Shown: positions 1 to 11,872 of the stretch, one piece after another
How the letters are laid out: the number at the start of each line of letters is the position of its first letter
How positions within the stretch are numbered: the stretch's first letter is position 1
From: Symbiotaphrina buchneri
Lineage: Eukaryota; Ascomycota; Symbiotaphrinales; Symbiotaphrinaceae
Assembly: GCA_001599915.1 (NCBI GenBank)
Contig: BCIG01000021.1
Span: forward strand, 124,001-188,000
DNA length: 64,000 nucleotides
Reading direction: 5' to 3'
Notes under the pieces: model-generated
What the model saw: the letters and a program-made list of their open reading frames with translations, nothing else
Database searches by the model: none
Told to the model about the DNA's origin: nothing
Made by a program: the position numbers and the translations under genes

Positions 1-2680
1 TATGGTATGGTATGGTATTTGGACCTTTTAAGCTTGTCTGCCAAGAAATTTGACTACATGTGGTAGTTCAGACCCCTAGTACCAGATACCACTAGTTACG
101 AATACGAATACTACCACCAAGTATTTATTATATATTATTTATACTGTTTACTAAGCGCTTAGTAAGCAACTTTAAGCGAAACTTAATTTTATCTTGGTGA
201 ATAATCAACCTTTTAGAATAATAAAAATACCCTTGTATAGCAAATTCTTTGCTGAGTAATACGTTTTTTTAAATTTCAAAATCTGATTAGGAATGGTTGA
301 GATATTAGCATTTTCCTGTTCTGAAGTTCTACGGTGGCCAGGAACTGCAGGATAGCAACGAGTTGGAAGTGCAAAAAGGACTTGGGACAGCAGCTCGGTC
401 AGGCTTGCCGCTGGTATGGTATATACCACTGAATACAAATATACCACACTGGCGCTAAATGTGGTCTGGTATCAAAGTTTGGTACCAGTGGTACTTAGTC
501 ATGATACCATATTCTACCGGCGCTAAATGTGGTATAATACCAGATCACCAGATCAAAAAGATAAGATAAGAAATTTTTTTCTTTTGGAAATGCTATTTTT
601 GGAAGGGGTATAGAACTAGACCTCGGTAAGTTCCGTTTATGGATTTGTCAGTATACACTATACCTAATTGGGTTTAGTTTACAAAGTGGCTTACATTAGT
701 GTGCATTAGTGTGTATTAGTGTGCATTAGTTTGCATTAGTGTGTTTCACTAATTGTTAGTGCTTATAAATACAAGGTAAGCTAGGTCCAAATAGGCAGGT
801 CGGTTGCAAATTGTTCATATTTCGTAAAATCTTGTATTCTAACCGAGCTGGCAGCAAGCTGCTGTCCCAAGTCCTTTCAGAGCTTGCAGATTGTTGCTAT
901 CCTATAGTTTCTTGGCTATTGTATATAGAAAATAGTAATATCTCAACCATTCCTAATCGGATTTTGGATTTTCAAAAAGGGTATTACTTAGTAAAGAATT
1001 TGCTATACAACCATGTTCTTATTATTTTAAAAGGTTGATTATTCACTGAGATAAAATTAGGTTTCGCTTAAATTTGCTTAGTCAAGGTTTAACATGAATA
1101 CTTGGTGGTAGTAGTCGTATTCATAACTAGTGGTATCTGGTACTAGGGGTCTGAACTACCATGTGTATTCAAGTTTCTTGGTGGGCAAGCTTAAAAGGTC
1201 CAAATACCATACTATACCATACCAACAGCAAGCCTGAGCTCGGTTAGAATTCAAAGAAAATATGAAATATGATCATATTCCAACCAACCTGCCTCTTTCT
1301 ACCTAGCTTACCTTGTATTTATAAGCATTAACAAATAGTACAACATACTAATACAAACTAATGCACACTAATACACACTAATGTAAGTCACCTTGTAAAT
1401 CAAACCTAATTAGGTATAGTACATGCTAATAAATATACAAACGGAACTTACCGGGCTCTAGTTCTGTACCCCTTCCAAAAATAGCATTTCCAAAAGAAAA
1501 AAAATTCTTATCTTATCTTTTTGATCTGGTGATCTGGTATTATACCACATTTAGCGCCGGTAGAATATGGTATCATGACTAAGTACCACCGGTACCAAAT
1601 TTTGATACCAGACCACATTTAGTGCCAGTGTGGTATATTCGTATTCAGTGGTATATACCATACCAATACCAACGGCAAGCCTGCCTGCAGTTCCTAGCCA
1701 CTGTAGGACTTCAAAACAGGAAAATGTTAATATCTTAACCATTTCTGATCAGATTTTGAAATTTCAAAAAAGGTATTACTTAACAAAGTATTTGTTATAC
1801 AACCGTGTTTCTCTTATATCAAAATGTTGATTATTCACCAAGATAAAATTAGGTCTTGTTTAAAGTTATTGACCAAGTGTTTACTAAACACTTGGTCAAC
1901 TGTATAGGTAATACACAATAAATACTTGACGGTGGTATTCGTAGTCATAACTAGTGGTATCTGGTACTAGGGGTCTAAACTACCACATGTAGTTAAGTTT
2001 CTTGACAGACAAGCTTAAAAGGTCCAAATAGCATACCATACCATACCAATAGCAAGCCTGAGCCTGGTTGTATAACAAATTTATTGTTGAATAATATCCT
2101 TTTTGAAATTTTAAAATCTGATTAAAAATAGTTGAGATATCATTATTTTCTAGTTATAACCCTAGTCCTAGGTTCTACAGTGGCCAGAAAGTATAGGATA
2201 ACAACAAGCTGGAAGTGTTAAAAGAACCTGGGATAACAGCTTGGTTAGAAATTCAAAATTTAAGAAAATATAAAATATGATTATATTCTAACCAACCTGT
2301 CTTTTTCTACCTAGTTTACCTTGTATTTATAAGTACTAATAAATAGTAAAACATATTAATACAAACTAATATATACTAATATATACTAATATAAGCTACC
2401 TTGTAAAATAAACCTAGTTAGGTATAGTAAGCTATTATAAATAACTAAAACAGAACTTGTTAAACTTTAATTCTATATCCTTTTTAAAAATAGTAATTCT
2501 GGCCAGAAAATCTTATAATGTCATCTGGTTATTGGTAAAAAGACTGAATTAAAACCTACTGGTTTTTAGTAGATTTTTTTAAAAAAAAAACTACACCAAC
2601 CTACAGGTCTTGGTAATTAGGTTTAAGAAGACCAAAAACCAAATTATACCATACCAATGGCAAGCCTGGTTTTATAGTCT
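1..2680. repeat. Cluster of alternating copies of a ~0.75-kb non-coding repeat unit
   Basis: One unit recurs in several orientations. A full copy lies on the minus strand at about 780-1. The right half recurs on the plus strand at about 838-1225. A full plus copy lies at about 1310-2050, and further partial copies, both strands, at about 2060-2500. Landmarks are the ends reading AAGCTTAAAAGGTCCAAATA followed by CCATA repeats, a tract of CACTAATGCA-like short repeats, and paired blocks reading GCGCCGGTAGAATATGGTA. Copies to the right are progressively poorer in G and C, as expected for RIP. The short open frames here (205-447, 811-1038, 1630-1830) are the same repeat read in equivalent frames, so I do not treat them as genes. 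Family unknown; no transposase or LTR structure seen. Confidence 0.8.
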
Positions 2681-4140
2681 TTTTAAAAACAATAATTTTA
2701 CCTAAGAAAAAAACCTATAATCTTATCTAATTACTTGGTAAAAACCCAAATTAAAAACCAATAGTTTTTGGTAAAATTTAAAAAAACCAAACTAATCTAT
2801 AGGTTTTAACAATTAGTTTTTAAATAATCAAAAGGTAAATTATATAGTATATTATATTAACAACAAGTTTAAATATAATAAAAACAATTAAAACCTAACT
2901 TTATAAAAAAGTGTAAAAAAGGAATTAAATAGTGTAAACTTAAGAGAAACCTGAGACTGAAGCTTTTAAAAAGGAATTTAATAATAATATTAATTTGAAA
3001 ATTAATATTAACCTATTTTTGTTTTTAATAACTGACACGATATATGGGCCTTACTCAGTGACTGTTCGCTAGCCAGTCAGTCGCTACCTCATGACCTTGC
3101 TTATAGCTAGCATTCACTTTATAGCTCTGCACCTTAGCTAGATAGCTTTCTCAATCAACACCATCACTATAAATCCACAAGTTCCTACCAATAACTATGT
3201 TTATTATATATAAAGAAATAGATTTAACAAATTATATTAATTAAAATTTTATTTAAAATTAATGTTTTTTAATTTAAAGTTATAATTTAGATTATTTAAT
3301 ATTTATTATTAAATAATAATTTTCTTTAAAAATTTTTAAATATTTATATGATATAAATTCTTTAAAAGAAATAGTTATATATATTGAATCATAATCTATA
3401 AGAATATAAAGTTATTATTGTATTATTTAAAATATTTTTATATTAAAGAATATATAATTATTAATAAGAAAAACATGTTTATATATTATAAATCTAATTA
3501 ATTCAATTAATAATTATAATAAATATAATTTTCTATTAAAATTATATTAAGGTTTTATTATATTATTATTATTTAAATCATTTAATAATTTTAAATATAA
3601 TATTAAAGAGTTATATTTATTATTTAATAATAATAAAGATAAAGGTTATTTTAGTTATTAAATCATAAAAAAGTTATATTCCCTAATCTAATTCTATATA
3701 TTATTAATAATATTAAATTAGGAAATATTATATATTAAAATTTAAATAAATATTATATATAAATAATTATATTAGAAATGTTAAAATAATTATATATTTT
3801 AATTTTATTTTAATTGTAATTTTTTATCAATAGTAATATAATTAATAAGTAAAATTATTCTTATATATTAATTTTTTTTTAAAATAAACTAGTTAAATAA
3901 TTAACTTTTTAAATCAAACAAAAATATATAAGTTAATATATAAATTAAAACAATATAATATTATTCTTTTTAAGTTAAAGTCAACCCTTTTCTATTCTAA
4001 TATATTGTTATAATCTATCTTTAATAATCTATAGACTATATTAATCATAGTACTTTAATAGTGACAGACTAATCAGTAAATCATAGATTCAAGTTGATAT
4101 TGATAGTTTAATTGGCTTGGTTAATGATTTCAATAGTGGC
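2681..4140. repeat. Very AT-rich, decayed sequence
   Basis: This stretch is dominated by TTA/TAA/ATA runs and has no frame longer than a few dozen codons. It looks like repeat DNA degraded by RIP. The only less AT-rich part is about 3030-3205, described separately. The composition changes sharply near 4140 to ordinary genic DNA. Nothing codable is seen. Confidence 0.7.
3035..3205 (-). mobile_element. LTR-like fossil fragment related to the Ty3/gypsy LTR at 50.6 and 57.7 kb
   Basis: Read on the minus strand, this segment contains GTTGATTGAGAAAGCTATCT and then a GCTATAAAGTGAATGCTAG-like stretch. These follow the same order as the LTR pair at 50631-50812 and 57742-57923 (GTTGATTAAGAAGCTATCTA, then a GCTATATAATGGATGCTAAG-like stretch). 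It has no flanking partner, so a solo or truncated LTR of a related, diverged family is likely. Old and broken. By-eye similarity only, so modest confidence. Confidence 0.4.
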
Positions 4141-4646
4141 AGAAATCTCACTGCTTCCTATTCAGGTTTGGGACTCAGGAGCATAGAAATACTCTACCTA
4201 CCTTAGGTAGGGTATTTGCGAATTTGGAGAGAAAATACGGTAACCCAAGTCCCATCCGTAAGGTAGGGTACCTACCTAAGGTAGTGGGGCCCGATGACGA
4301 CACAGGTAGCCCACAAGCCGCCCTGCAGACTCCTGCTTGTCGAGACATGTCAACTGGGGCCCCGCTACGTTCACACCAAGGTACCCTACTCTGTACACAC
4401 ACGCTTCTGCGTGCCTGCCTTTCCTATCATCCCACACAGCTTTAACCGACGCAGTATCACCTTCAGTGACAGCCACACAGTGACAAATAGGCTGTTGTGT
4501 TGCCATCTATCTCTTGACCCTCATTAGACCTCTCTCGCACGCAGCCTATTGTACCTCTACTTTCCTATCTCTTCCAAAATCGTTCGTTTCTAGTCGGTCC
4601 TATCTTTCTACCTCGAAGAGCGCGGTTCGTCTTTTCCTGAGGAGCA
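4141..4646. promoter_or_regulatory. Upstream region of the GH63 gene
   Basis: Intergenic and of normal base composition. It holds inverted TACCTTAGGTAGG-type hexamer clusters (about 4194-4285) followed by a pyrimidine-rich leader before the ATG at 4647. Small overlapping frames on both strands here show no recognisable protein and are not called. Confidence 0.5.
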
Positions 4647-7600
4647 ATGGTTTTAGGGGCTCAGAACGCATTCCTTGGTGAAGAGGAGAAGCGGCTGAAG
4701 GAAGACACAAAACGGATAAAGTATTGGAAGAAATGGGGTCCTTACGTTGCCGAGAGACAGTGGGCTACTGGTACGTCATCCAGTAAAGGTCCATCGTTCA
4801 CAAACTGACCCACTATCTCTGCAGTACGAGAAGATTACTCGTAAGTCATTGATCACTGTTTTGATGGCACAGAGGCTTACTCCATCTCTAAAGGCATGAT
4901 GGCGATGCATGGAGTCGTAAGTCTCCCTTCATTACTAGAGGGTGTTGAGATATCAACTGACGAATGGTCACAGATTTCTCGCATGAGCAGGCAAGGTCGC
5001 GGACGTTCCGCTGGGGCGAGGATGGCATCGCTGGCGTATCTGATACTCATTGTCTACAATGTGTTGCTTTCGCATTCTGGAACGAACAAGAGTAGGCTAG
5101 GTCCGTACGCCCGACGAATCCCGCTTACATGCAGCAGTGACTTCTTGAAAGAACGGCTGTTTGGTCTCTCCAACCCGCAAGGCAATCACGGAGAGAGTAT
5201 CAAAGAAGCCCATTTCCATCTGGACAATACGCCTACTGTACGTCACGACATGATTGCGCTAAAGAATGCTGGCCTAGAATTAACAATTGCTAGCATTCCT
5301 ACATGAAGTACCTTTACAAGTATCCTCAAGCCAAATTCCCTTACGAAGACTTGATAGAGGAGAACGGGAAACGGACAAGGCTGGAAAAGGAATATCAGCT
5401 AATCGATACTGGTGTTTTCGACGAGGATCGTTATTGGGACATATTCATCGAGACGGCCAAGGAATCGGATGATCCAGATGAACTATTATTCCGAGTCACC
5501 GCGTATAACCGGGGCCCGGAGCCGGCCCCCTTGCATATCATTCCGCATGTTTGGTTCAGGAATACATGGTCCTGGGGACATGAATCTCTTGAAAAGAAAC
5601 CATCCATCCGGCAAATCGGACCTACTACAGCCCATTCGAAGCATTGGAAACTTGGAGACAGATTCCTCGAACTTTCACCATCGCCAGGGGTCGGTGCCAG
5701 TGGACAGGATGTGCAACCGCGTCTAATCTTTACGGAGAACGACACCAATTTTGCCAAGCTGTATGGTGGCAAGAATTTCCAACCTTATGTGAAGGATGCC
5801 TTTCACCGACATGTGGTCGATGGTGAAAAAGATGCAATCAATCCGCAGAATCGTGGCACCATGAGTGCAGCATGGTACGCCTTCGATGAGGATGGTGGAG
5901 TGGCGCCAGGAGAGTGCGCGGTTGTGCGCTTCCGACTCTCCAAGAGGAATGACGGTTACTTGGATGAGGAGCTTTTCGATGATATAATCGAGAAGAGAAG
6001 GGTGGAAGCTGATGACTTCTTCTGGAGAGTCAGCCCGCTACCCATGTCGGACGACCTTAGGAACATACAACGTCAAGCTTTATCCGGTATGTTATGGACA
6101 AAGCAGTATTATCACTTTGTCTGGGATCAGTGGGCAAACGGAGACCCGAATATGCCCCCGCCACCCCCCGGAAGGAAGGCTATCCGGAACCAGCAATGGA
6201 GACACATGTATCTCGACGATGTTCTGTCGATGCCTGACTCATGGGAATATCCATTCTTCGCCGCCTGGGATACTGCCTTTCACTGCATTCCACTGGCCAT
6301 GGTGGACCCCGAATTTGCAAAGAAACAGTTAGATCTTCTCACAAGAGAGTGGTACATGCATCCGAATGGCCAGTTGCCAGCCTATGAATGGAATTTTGGC
6401 GACGTCAACCCACCGGTCCATGCTTGGTCGGTATTTCGAACTTTCAAGATCGAAAGGAAGATGTACGGCACGGAAGACCTGGATTTCTTGGAAAGGGTCT
6501 TTCAGAAACTTCTTCTCAACTTTACCTGGTGGGTTAACCGAAAGGATACGAGCGGAAAGAACGTATTTGAAGGTGGCTTTCTCGGACTGGACAACATCGG
6601 ATTATTCAACCGCTCAGATCCTCTGCCGACCGGCGGGGTTTTAGAACAAGCGGATAGTACGGGGTGGATGGCTTTCTATTGCCTTTGCATGTTAAACATT
6701 GCGTTGGAGCTGGCAAAACACCGCCGGACCTATGAAGACAGTCAGTTCCTTCCCATCCTTCTCGTGCAGTATTGACCATACCGGTGCAGTTGCTTCCAAG
6801 TTCTTCGAGCATTTTATCCTTATCAGCGACGCCGTGACTTATCGGAAAGGTGGAGAAGAGAAATCGCTTTGGAATGAGACTGATGGGTTAGTTTCTATCT
6901 CCCTTTAAGTGAAGCAATCACTCACTGTTCAGTTTCTACTATGACGCCATTTCCTGGGGCGGGCCATGGTCCCAACAACTTCCAGTTCGCTCTCTGGTTG
7001 GCCTCATTCCCCTCTATGCTGTGCTCACCCTCGAACCTGAACTTGTCAACAAATTCCCATCGTTCAAAAAGCGGCTAAACTGGTTCATTGAAAACCGTAG
7101 CGATGTGGCTGAACGAAACCTTGCCAGTATGAAACGTCGTGGCAAAGACGAAAGGCTTCTGCTGGCTCTCGTGAACAGGGACCGCCTCGAGCAGATTCTT
7201 AGGCGGATGCTTGATGAGACAGAGTTCCTCTCCGAACACGGCATTAGATCGCTATCGAAATACCACAAGGACCACCCGTATTCGATGGAGGTCAATGGAC
7301 AGGAATTCAAGGTCAGCTATGTTCCGGGAGATTCCGACAGCGGACTATTCGGGGGGAACAGTAACTGGCGCGGCCCTATCTGGTTGGCTGTCAATTTCCT
7401 CCTTGTGGAGTCTCTCCTACGTTTCTACATGTTCTATGGTGAATCTTTCAAGGTTGAGTGCCCTACCGGGTCTGGTGACTATATGCATCTCGGGCACGTT
7501 GCCGAGGAGTTGCAACATCGCATGCAGCATCTCTTCTCTCGAGATGACGACGGCCGTCGCGCCATAAACGGCGGGAATGACATGCTCGACTATGATCCTA

Positions 7601-8118
7601 ACTGGAAGGATTATCTGTGGTTTTACGAGTTCTTCGATGCCGACACCGGGAGAGGGCTCGGGGCAAGCCATCAATGCGGTTGGACCGGTCTCATTGCTAA
7701 AATGATCCATGACACTGGGTATGTTATCTGGCACAATTTTTGAAATGCCTCATGCTGACGTTTCAGTGTCAACTGCCGCCTTCCACAGACACCACGAACA
7801 CCGTCGAGCGCTGCTGCGCATTATTTCGATGATGTATTCACTCGCCCTGTGAAGAGACCATCGTTTGGAAAGCCGGGGCACATCCGACGTTCCTCTACAT
7901 CAAGGTCGATTGGTACCAGGAGCGATTTCGATGGCATCAATGGACATGCGCTTTCCAGAGCCAGCTCCGTCGGTCCTCAGACCGAAGAAAGTGAAAAGGA
8001 ACGAGAGGAGCTAGACGAGCATGTCGCTTCGTACGTGTCTGAACAGTTGCAGCGTTTGCGCAGCAACGACGGTCCGGCAGTGTATGAGGATGAGTTCGAG
8101 GCACAATTAGATTCCTAG
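4647..8118 (+). CDS. Glycoside hydrolase family 63 (mannosyl-oligosaccharide glucosidase-like) protein
   Basis: The model has nine exons: 4647-4770, 4825-4840, 4894-4916, 4974-5091, 5135-5237, 5294-6740, 6790-6886, 6933-7718 and 7767-8118. All introns are GT-AG and all phases match, giving about 1021 residues. The N-terminus reads [20 protein letters not shown], without a signal peptide, so a cytosolic enzyme like yeast YMR196W is more likely than the ER glucosidase I. The (alpha/alpha)6-barrel motifs of the family are clear: [34 protein letters not shown] and the [11 protein letters not shown] segment. The last ~120 residues are low-complexity, Ser/Arg/Glu-rich and less conserved. The family hydrolyses alpha-glucosidic bonds; the substrate of this cytosolic branch is not established. 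The short exons 2 and 3 are supported by the continuous conserved [20 protein letters not shown] sequence. Confidence 0.92.
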
Positions 8119-8482
8119 GTCGCATGTGGCACAGCCTCACTGGGCAGAGTCAGGCGACTATTCTGGTTTGTATCCAGCACCTTCTTTCATTGCTTTTCTA
8201 AGTTAGAGCTCGGCAAGCGCTCGGGAGAGCATCCGAGGTTGCATGAGCAGAATAGAGCGAGCGATAGACATAGCATAACAATGGCATGAGACCGTAGTCT
8301 CTCTAATCCAAGCTACGCTTGATAGAAATCTCGCTCAATGGAGGATTCTTCTGCGATTACACTGAAAATCCTGCTCAGACGCCCAGCACAAGACCGCACT
8401 TAGGACCCAAGTCACCAGCAGAAAGTTGGAACAGGGTGATTGGGCGAGAAAGAGATGTAGTATGTACAATGTATGAAAGCAA
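8119..8482. other. Convergent 3' spacer between the GH63 gene and ATP5
   Basis: About 360 bases between two stop codons on opposite strands. I see no gene, RNA or repeat; probably the two 3' untranslated regions. Confidence 0.6.
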
Positions 8483-9401
8483 TCATATCGCTTCCGTGAG
8501 GAGCTTGTTCATTTTGGCGATTTTGGACGAGACGCTCAAGTCGATGGTACGATCCCCGATCTCGACAATCAGACCTCCTTTGATGGCCGGGTTCACCTTG
8601 GGCGATAGTCAGTCAGATGTCCGGCGACATGGATCAACATCGACAAACCTTGTTGGTCACCTTGAGCTTCATGCCTTGCCCCACGTAGTCTGATTTTGCT
8701 ATGGCCGTCTCCAAACGGTTCAATGTCTTGCTGTCCAGTTGCTGTAAAGAGGAAGCTGGGTTAGAAAGACGGCCCGGAACTTGCAAAATCTGGCCCATCC
8801 TACATACCGAGGCGCTGGTAACAGTCAACTCAACCTCCCCCCTATGCGCACTCATCAACGTGCCAAACTGCTCGCATACATCTTTGAGCAGCCCCAGCCT
8901 GTTGTTCTGGGCCAAGGTGTCCAAAAAGTTCTTGACGGTGTTGTTCTTATCTGCGCCGCCAGTGTGCTTGGCCAGTTCCTGGACGATTTGCGACTTGTCG
9001 TTGCCGGTCAGGGCTGGTGCCTGGAGGACGTTGACTAGTTTCGGGTCCTTCTTCAATACTTCACCCAGAGTCGACATGGCACGAGAGACACCGTCAAGCG
9101 CTTGTGTCTTTACCGCAGCCGTATACTACCCGTCTTCTGTCAGTCCATCGTCTCCTCCAAAACAAGCCCAGGCATAGGGAGCAATCGGATAGCTACCGGT
9201 AGGGGGAACCGGGCCGGCTAGACGCACCAAAGCACTTGCATAAGTCCCATCGAGGCCGTATAGTGCGACAGGAGGCTTGACTGATTCGTTCGAGGCTGGT
9301 TGGGCGTAGTTCCTGATCCCTCCGAAAGCGGCGATGCGAGGGGCAATTGAGACAGAAGTTGCAGCCCTGGAGGCGCGCAAAGCCAGTCTTGAGGACGACA
9401 T
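8483..9401 (-). CDS. ATP5: Mitochondrial F1Fo-ATP synthase subunit 5 / OSCP
   Basis: Four exons on the minus strand: 9401-9228, 9125-8808, 8741-8649 and 8596-8483, all joined in phase 0, giving 232 residues. Residues 1 to about 35 ([20 protein letters not shown]...) are an Arg/Ser/Ala-rich presequence with no acidic residues, typical of matrix import. The mature part has the OSCP hallmarks [14 protein letters not shown] near the start, [18 protein letters not shown] in the middle, and a C-terminal domain that includes [24 protein letters not shown] joins the F1 head to the peripheral stalk and confers oligomycin sensitivity. The length is normal for fungi. The first acceptor is a TAG, chosen because it restores the conserved GTYASAL-YTAAVKT junction. 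Confidence 0.95.
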
Positions 9402-9969
9402 TTCAATCTTGAGGAGCTTGGCAAGATGCGTCGGGGAACGAGGCGGAATGGTAAAAGTTTCGATGATCCAAAGTAGGAGTCGAAGGAAGTGTAGAAGTGG
9501 TAGGGGATTCGTCCTTGGTAGTCCTGAACTCGGCTGACTAAGCCTACCTTAGGGGTGGACTGGCACCGTGGCTCACCGGTCGATGACGATCGTTTAAGGA
9601 TTTATTATGCATGAACGAAATCTACGTGGGCATTGCCATAATCACATATTCATCATAGAATGCCCATATAAGGGTGATGGCCGTATGGTCAATCATTGTC
9701 GTTATCGATTCTAGTCTTCTATCATTACACACGTGTTTGTTTCATGGGCAAGAAGGCTCCCGACCCAACGGCCGTCATGAATACGCCTCGAGCTGGTCCC
9801 AGATAATCATACGCCCAGCCAGCCAGGCAGCCAGCTTAGCAACTGCATCATCCCTCGTAAGAAATCAAGCCAAGCAACGCCCGAAATAGGATGATCGCTG
9901 CCAGGCTATGGAACGCCCTCGCAAGACGACACCTTGCAATCCTAGAATTCCCATTCTTGATCTTGGTAC
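9402..9969. promoter_or_regulatory. Spacer: ATP5 promoter and MOB1 3' region
   Basis: About 570 bases between the ATP5 start and the MOB1 stop, both on the minus strand. It should hold the ATP5 promoter and the MOB1 3' untranslated region. No repeat, RNA or supported frame seen. Confidence 0.5.
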
Positions 9970-10998
9970 TCAGTCGCTCTTCAGCATGTTCTCCACGAGT
10001 TCGCCCAAGGGGCCCCAAAAGTCCTTTCCACTCGCCAAGCCATGCTCATCAATGAAGAGCACGTAATGCTTGAAGCTGGTGTTGAGATGAGGATCCAACC
10101 CAAGCTGCACAACGACCGGATAGTGGTGACAGTAGATGTGGGCGTACACGCGGTACAGCCGCTTGAAGATCTGCCGTAAAACGGCGGGAAAGGACTTTGG
10201 AAAGGGAACACCTGCAGGGATCATCAGCGACCAGTGACATGCGCGAGCGGTCCCCCGTACCTATCCTGCTTGGAAACATCTGCTCATTGTCAATGTTACC
10301 CTGCACCCAGGCCATCAGGTGTTCGATATAGTCCGGCGCCGGCATCTTCGTCGGCCTCTTGTACTTCTCGTTATCCTGCCACAAGTACTCGAACCTAGAA
10401 AAGCCAATCAGCTGGACTCAAAAGAAGTCCATGCGGGGCCGTATTGTGGCGTACTCATCGGTAGCCTTCATCTCGGGGCAGGTCTGCGGGGAACAGAATT
10501 CTGTAATGGAGCCGTAGAGGAGATTGATTTGATTGTAGAAATCGACCACTGGTGGAACAACATGAGCCATGACTCCCGGCAAAAGACTGACTGGGTTTGT
10601 GGGCATTGCGTACTGTTCACGGCGAGCCACTCATTCAGATCTTCTCCTTCAGGGAGCTTGACAGCTTTGCGCAGGCTGCCGCTGCCCAATGTAGCTTCGG
10701 CAAACTGCCGTAGCTGATAGCTGCTCGTGCCCTTGTTCGCATTTCGAGGCTTGAATGGCGCGCGTGTTCTGGCATTGCTGGAAAGAGGATCTGGTGAGCA
10801 GCCCGATTCCCGAAGAGCGGCTGTGACAGGGGAATAGTAGGTAGGCTCGGGGAGAGAGGGGAAGGGGAAATCAGGTCGCGTGTTGATTGTCACGCATGAG
10901 GGTGAGCCCACAAGCGTCGTGATTGGCGTCGGTAGGTCTGGGGAGCGGGGAGAGAGCAGGGAAGTAGAGACGAACATTGTGTTGATGAAGGAAGTCAT
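9970..10998 (-). CDS. MOB1: Mob1 kinase activator of the mitotic exit / septation network
   Basis: Five exons on the minus strand: 10998-10976, 10777-10614, 10548-10455, 10394-10261 and 10211-9970, giving 218 residues, the normal Mob1 length. The tiny first exon is supported because it gives [19 protein letters not shown], the canonical N-terminus. The conserved core is complete: [40 protein letters not shown], the zinc-site segment [10 protein letters not shown] with the later HIYCHHY, and the ending FIDEHGL...[12 protein letters not shown]. Mob1 binds and activates Dbf2/Sid2-type NDR kinases to drive cytokinesis and septum formation. The first intron (198 nt) is longer than the others. Confidence 0.97.
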
Positions 10999-11872
10999 CC
11001 TCGCGCCAGCTCTACAGAGAGCAGTACCTCTTTTAACGGGCGGATGACGATTGTTGACAACTGCATTCCACTCGTTAGCACAGAGACGGGCTGCGGGCAC
11101 GAGTCCTGATGGAATGTCAGGCCGCCTAAGGTAAGGTAGTCAGTTACCTCAACCTCCCGCGTGACGTAAAGGAGCAGTGGATTGACCGTAACACTCTGGC
11201 CTTTGTTGTCGTTGTTGTCGTCGTGTCCGCTATAATTCCATACGGAGCAGAGGAGCAAGTATCTAAGCATAAAAGCATCTCTGTATGAGGAGTACATACA
11301 AGGTGCGTACCAGGGTAAACATACGCCAAGAGAAACCCCAGTCCCGCCAATGATGCCCCGATCCAGCTTTACTGAACTCGGCATAAATAAGGTACCTATC
11401 TTTAAGGTCAGGCGTGTAGCATTACCCGAAGTACCCAAACGTAAGGTACGAATGAGTAAGGTAAGGTAATATAAGGTACTTTAGGTAAGATCTTACCGTA
11501 CCTTACCTTTCCTTACTGACGGCAGCTGTAACTGGATTCTCCTAATAATATTATTGATACCGACGACTGTCAGGCAAAGCGGAAAGACATCCACGCATTT
11601 ATAGACGTTTACAACTATTAAGAATCATTGAGGTGCCTAAGGTACTTAAGGTAAGGTAGGTAGGTATATTCATAGGTAGGAGGTAGATAGGTAGGTACCT
11701 TACCTCACCTCCCTGCTAACGCCGGACTGCATGCACCAGAAATGCTAGAAACGCTACCCTGTGCTATTGCACAGGCCTCGAGATATGAACGAACTCCTGT
11801 ACTGCCGCCTAACGCCTGACCGGTGCTGATCCTCCTCACAGGATGTCAGAGGGAAGGATTACGCAATGGAGT
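10999..11872. other. Spacer rich in TACCTT/AAGGTA hexamers
   Basis: About 870 bases upstream of MOB1 and downstream of RGP1. From about 11130 to 11720 it carries many AAGGTA and TACCTT hexamers, singly and in short runs, often as facing pairs (for example AAGGTAAGGTAGGTAGG and CCTTACCTTTCCTTACT). There is also a short TTGTCGTTGTTGTCGTCG tract. No supported gene. Confidence 0.65.

Noticed and set aside
205-1830. Three short, mutually similar open frames (around 80, 75 and 66 codons)
   Set aside because: They are equivalent readings of the same non-coding repeat unit in its different copies; similarity comes from the DNA repeat, not from protein constraint.
1-4140. Telomere or telomere-associated end
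   Set aside because: No TTAGGG/CCCTAA array is present in the window; only a subtelomere-like appearance.
4175-4527. Overlapping frames on both strands upstream of the GH63 gene
   Set aside because: No recognisable protein, mutual overlap in several frames and embedded hexamer repeats; best explained as promoter DNA.
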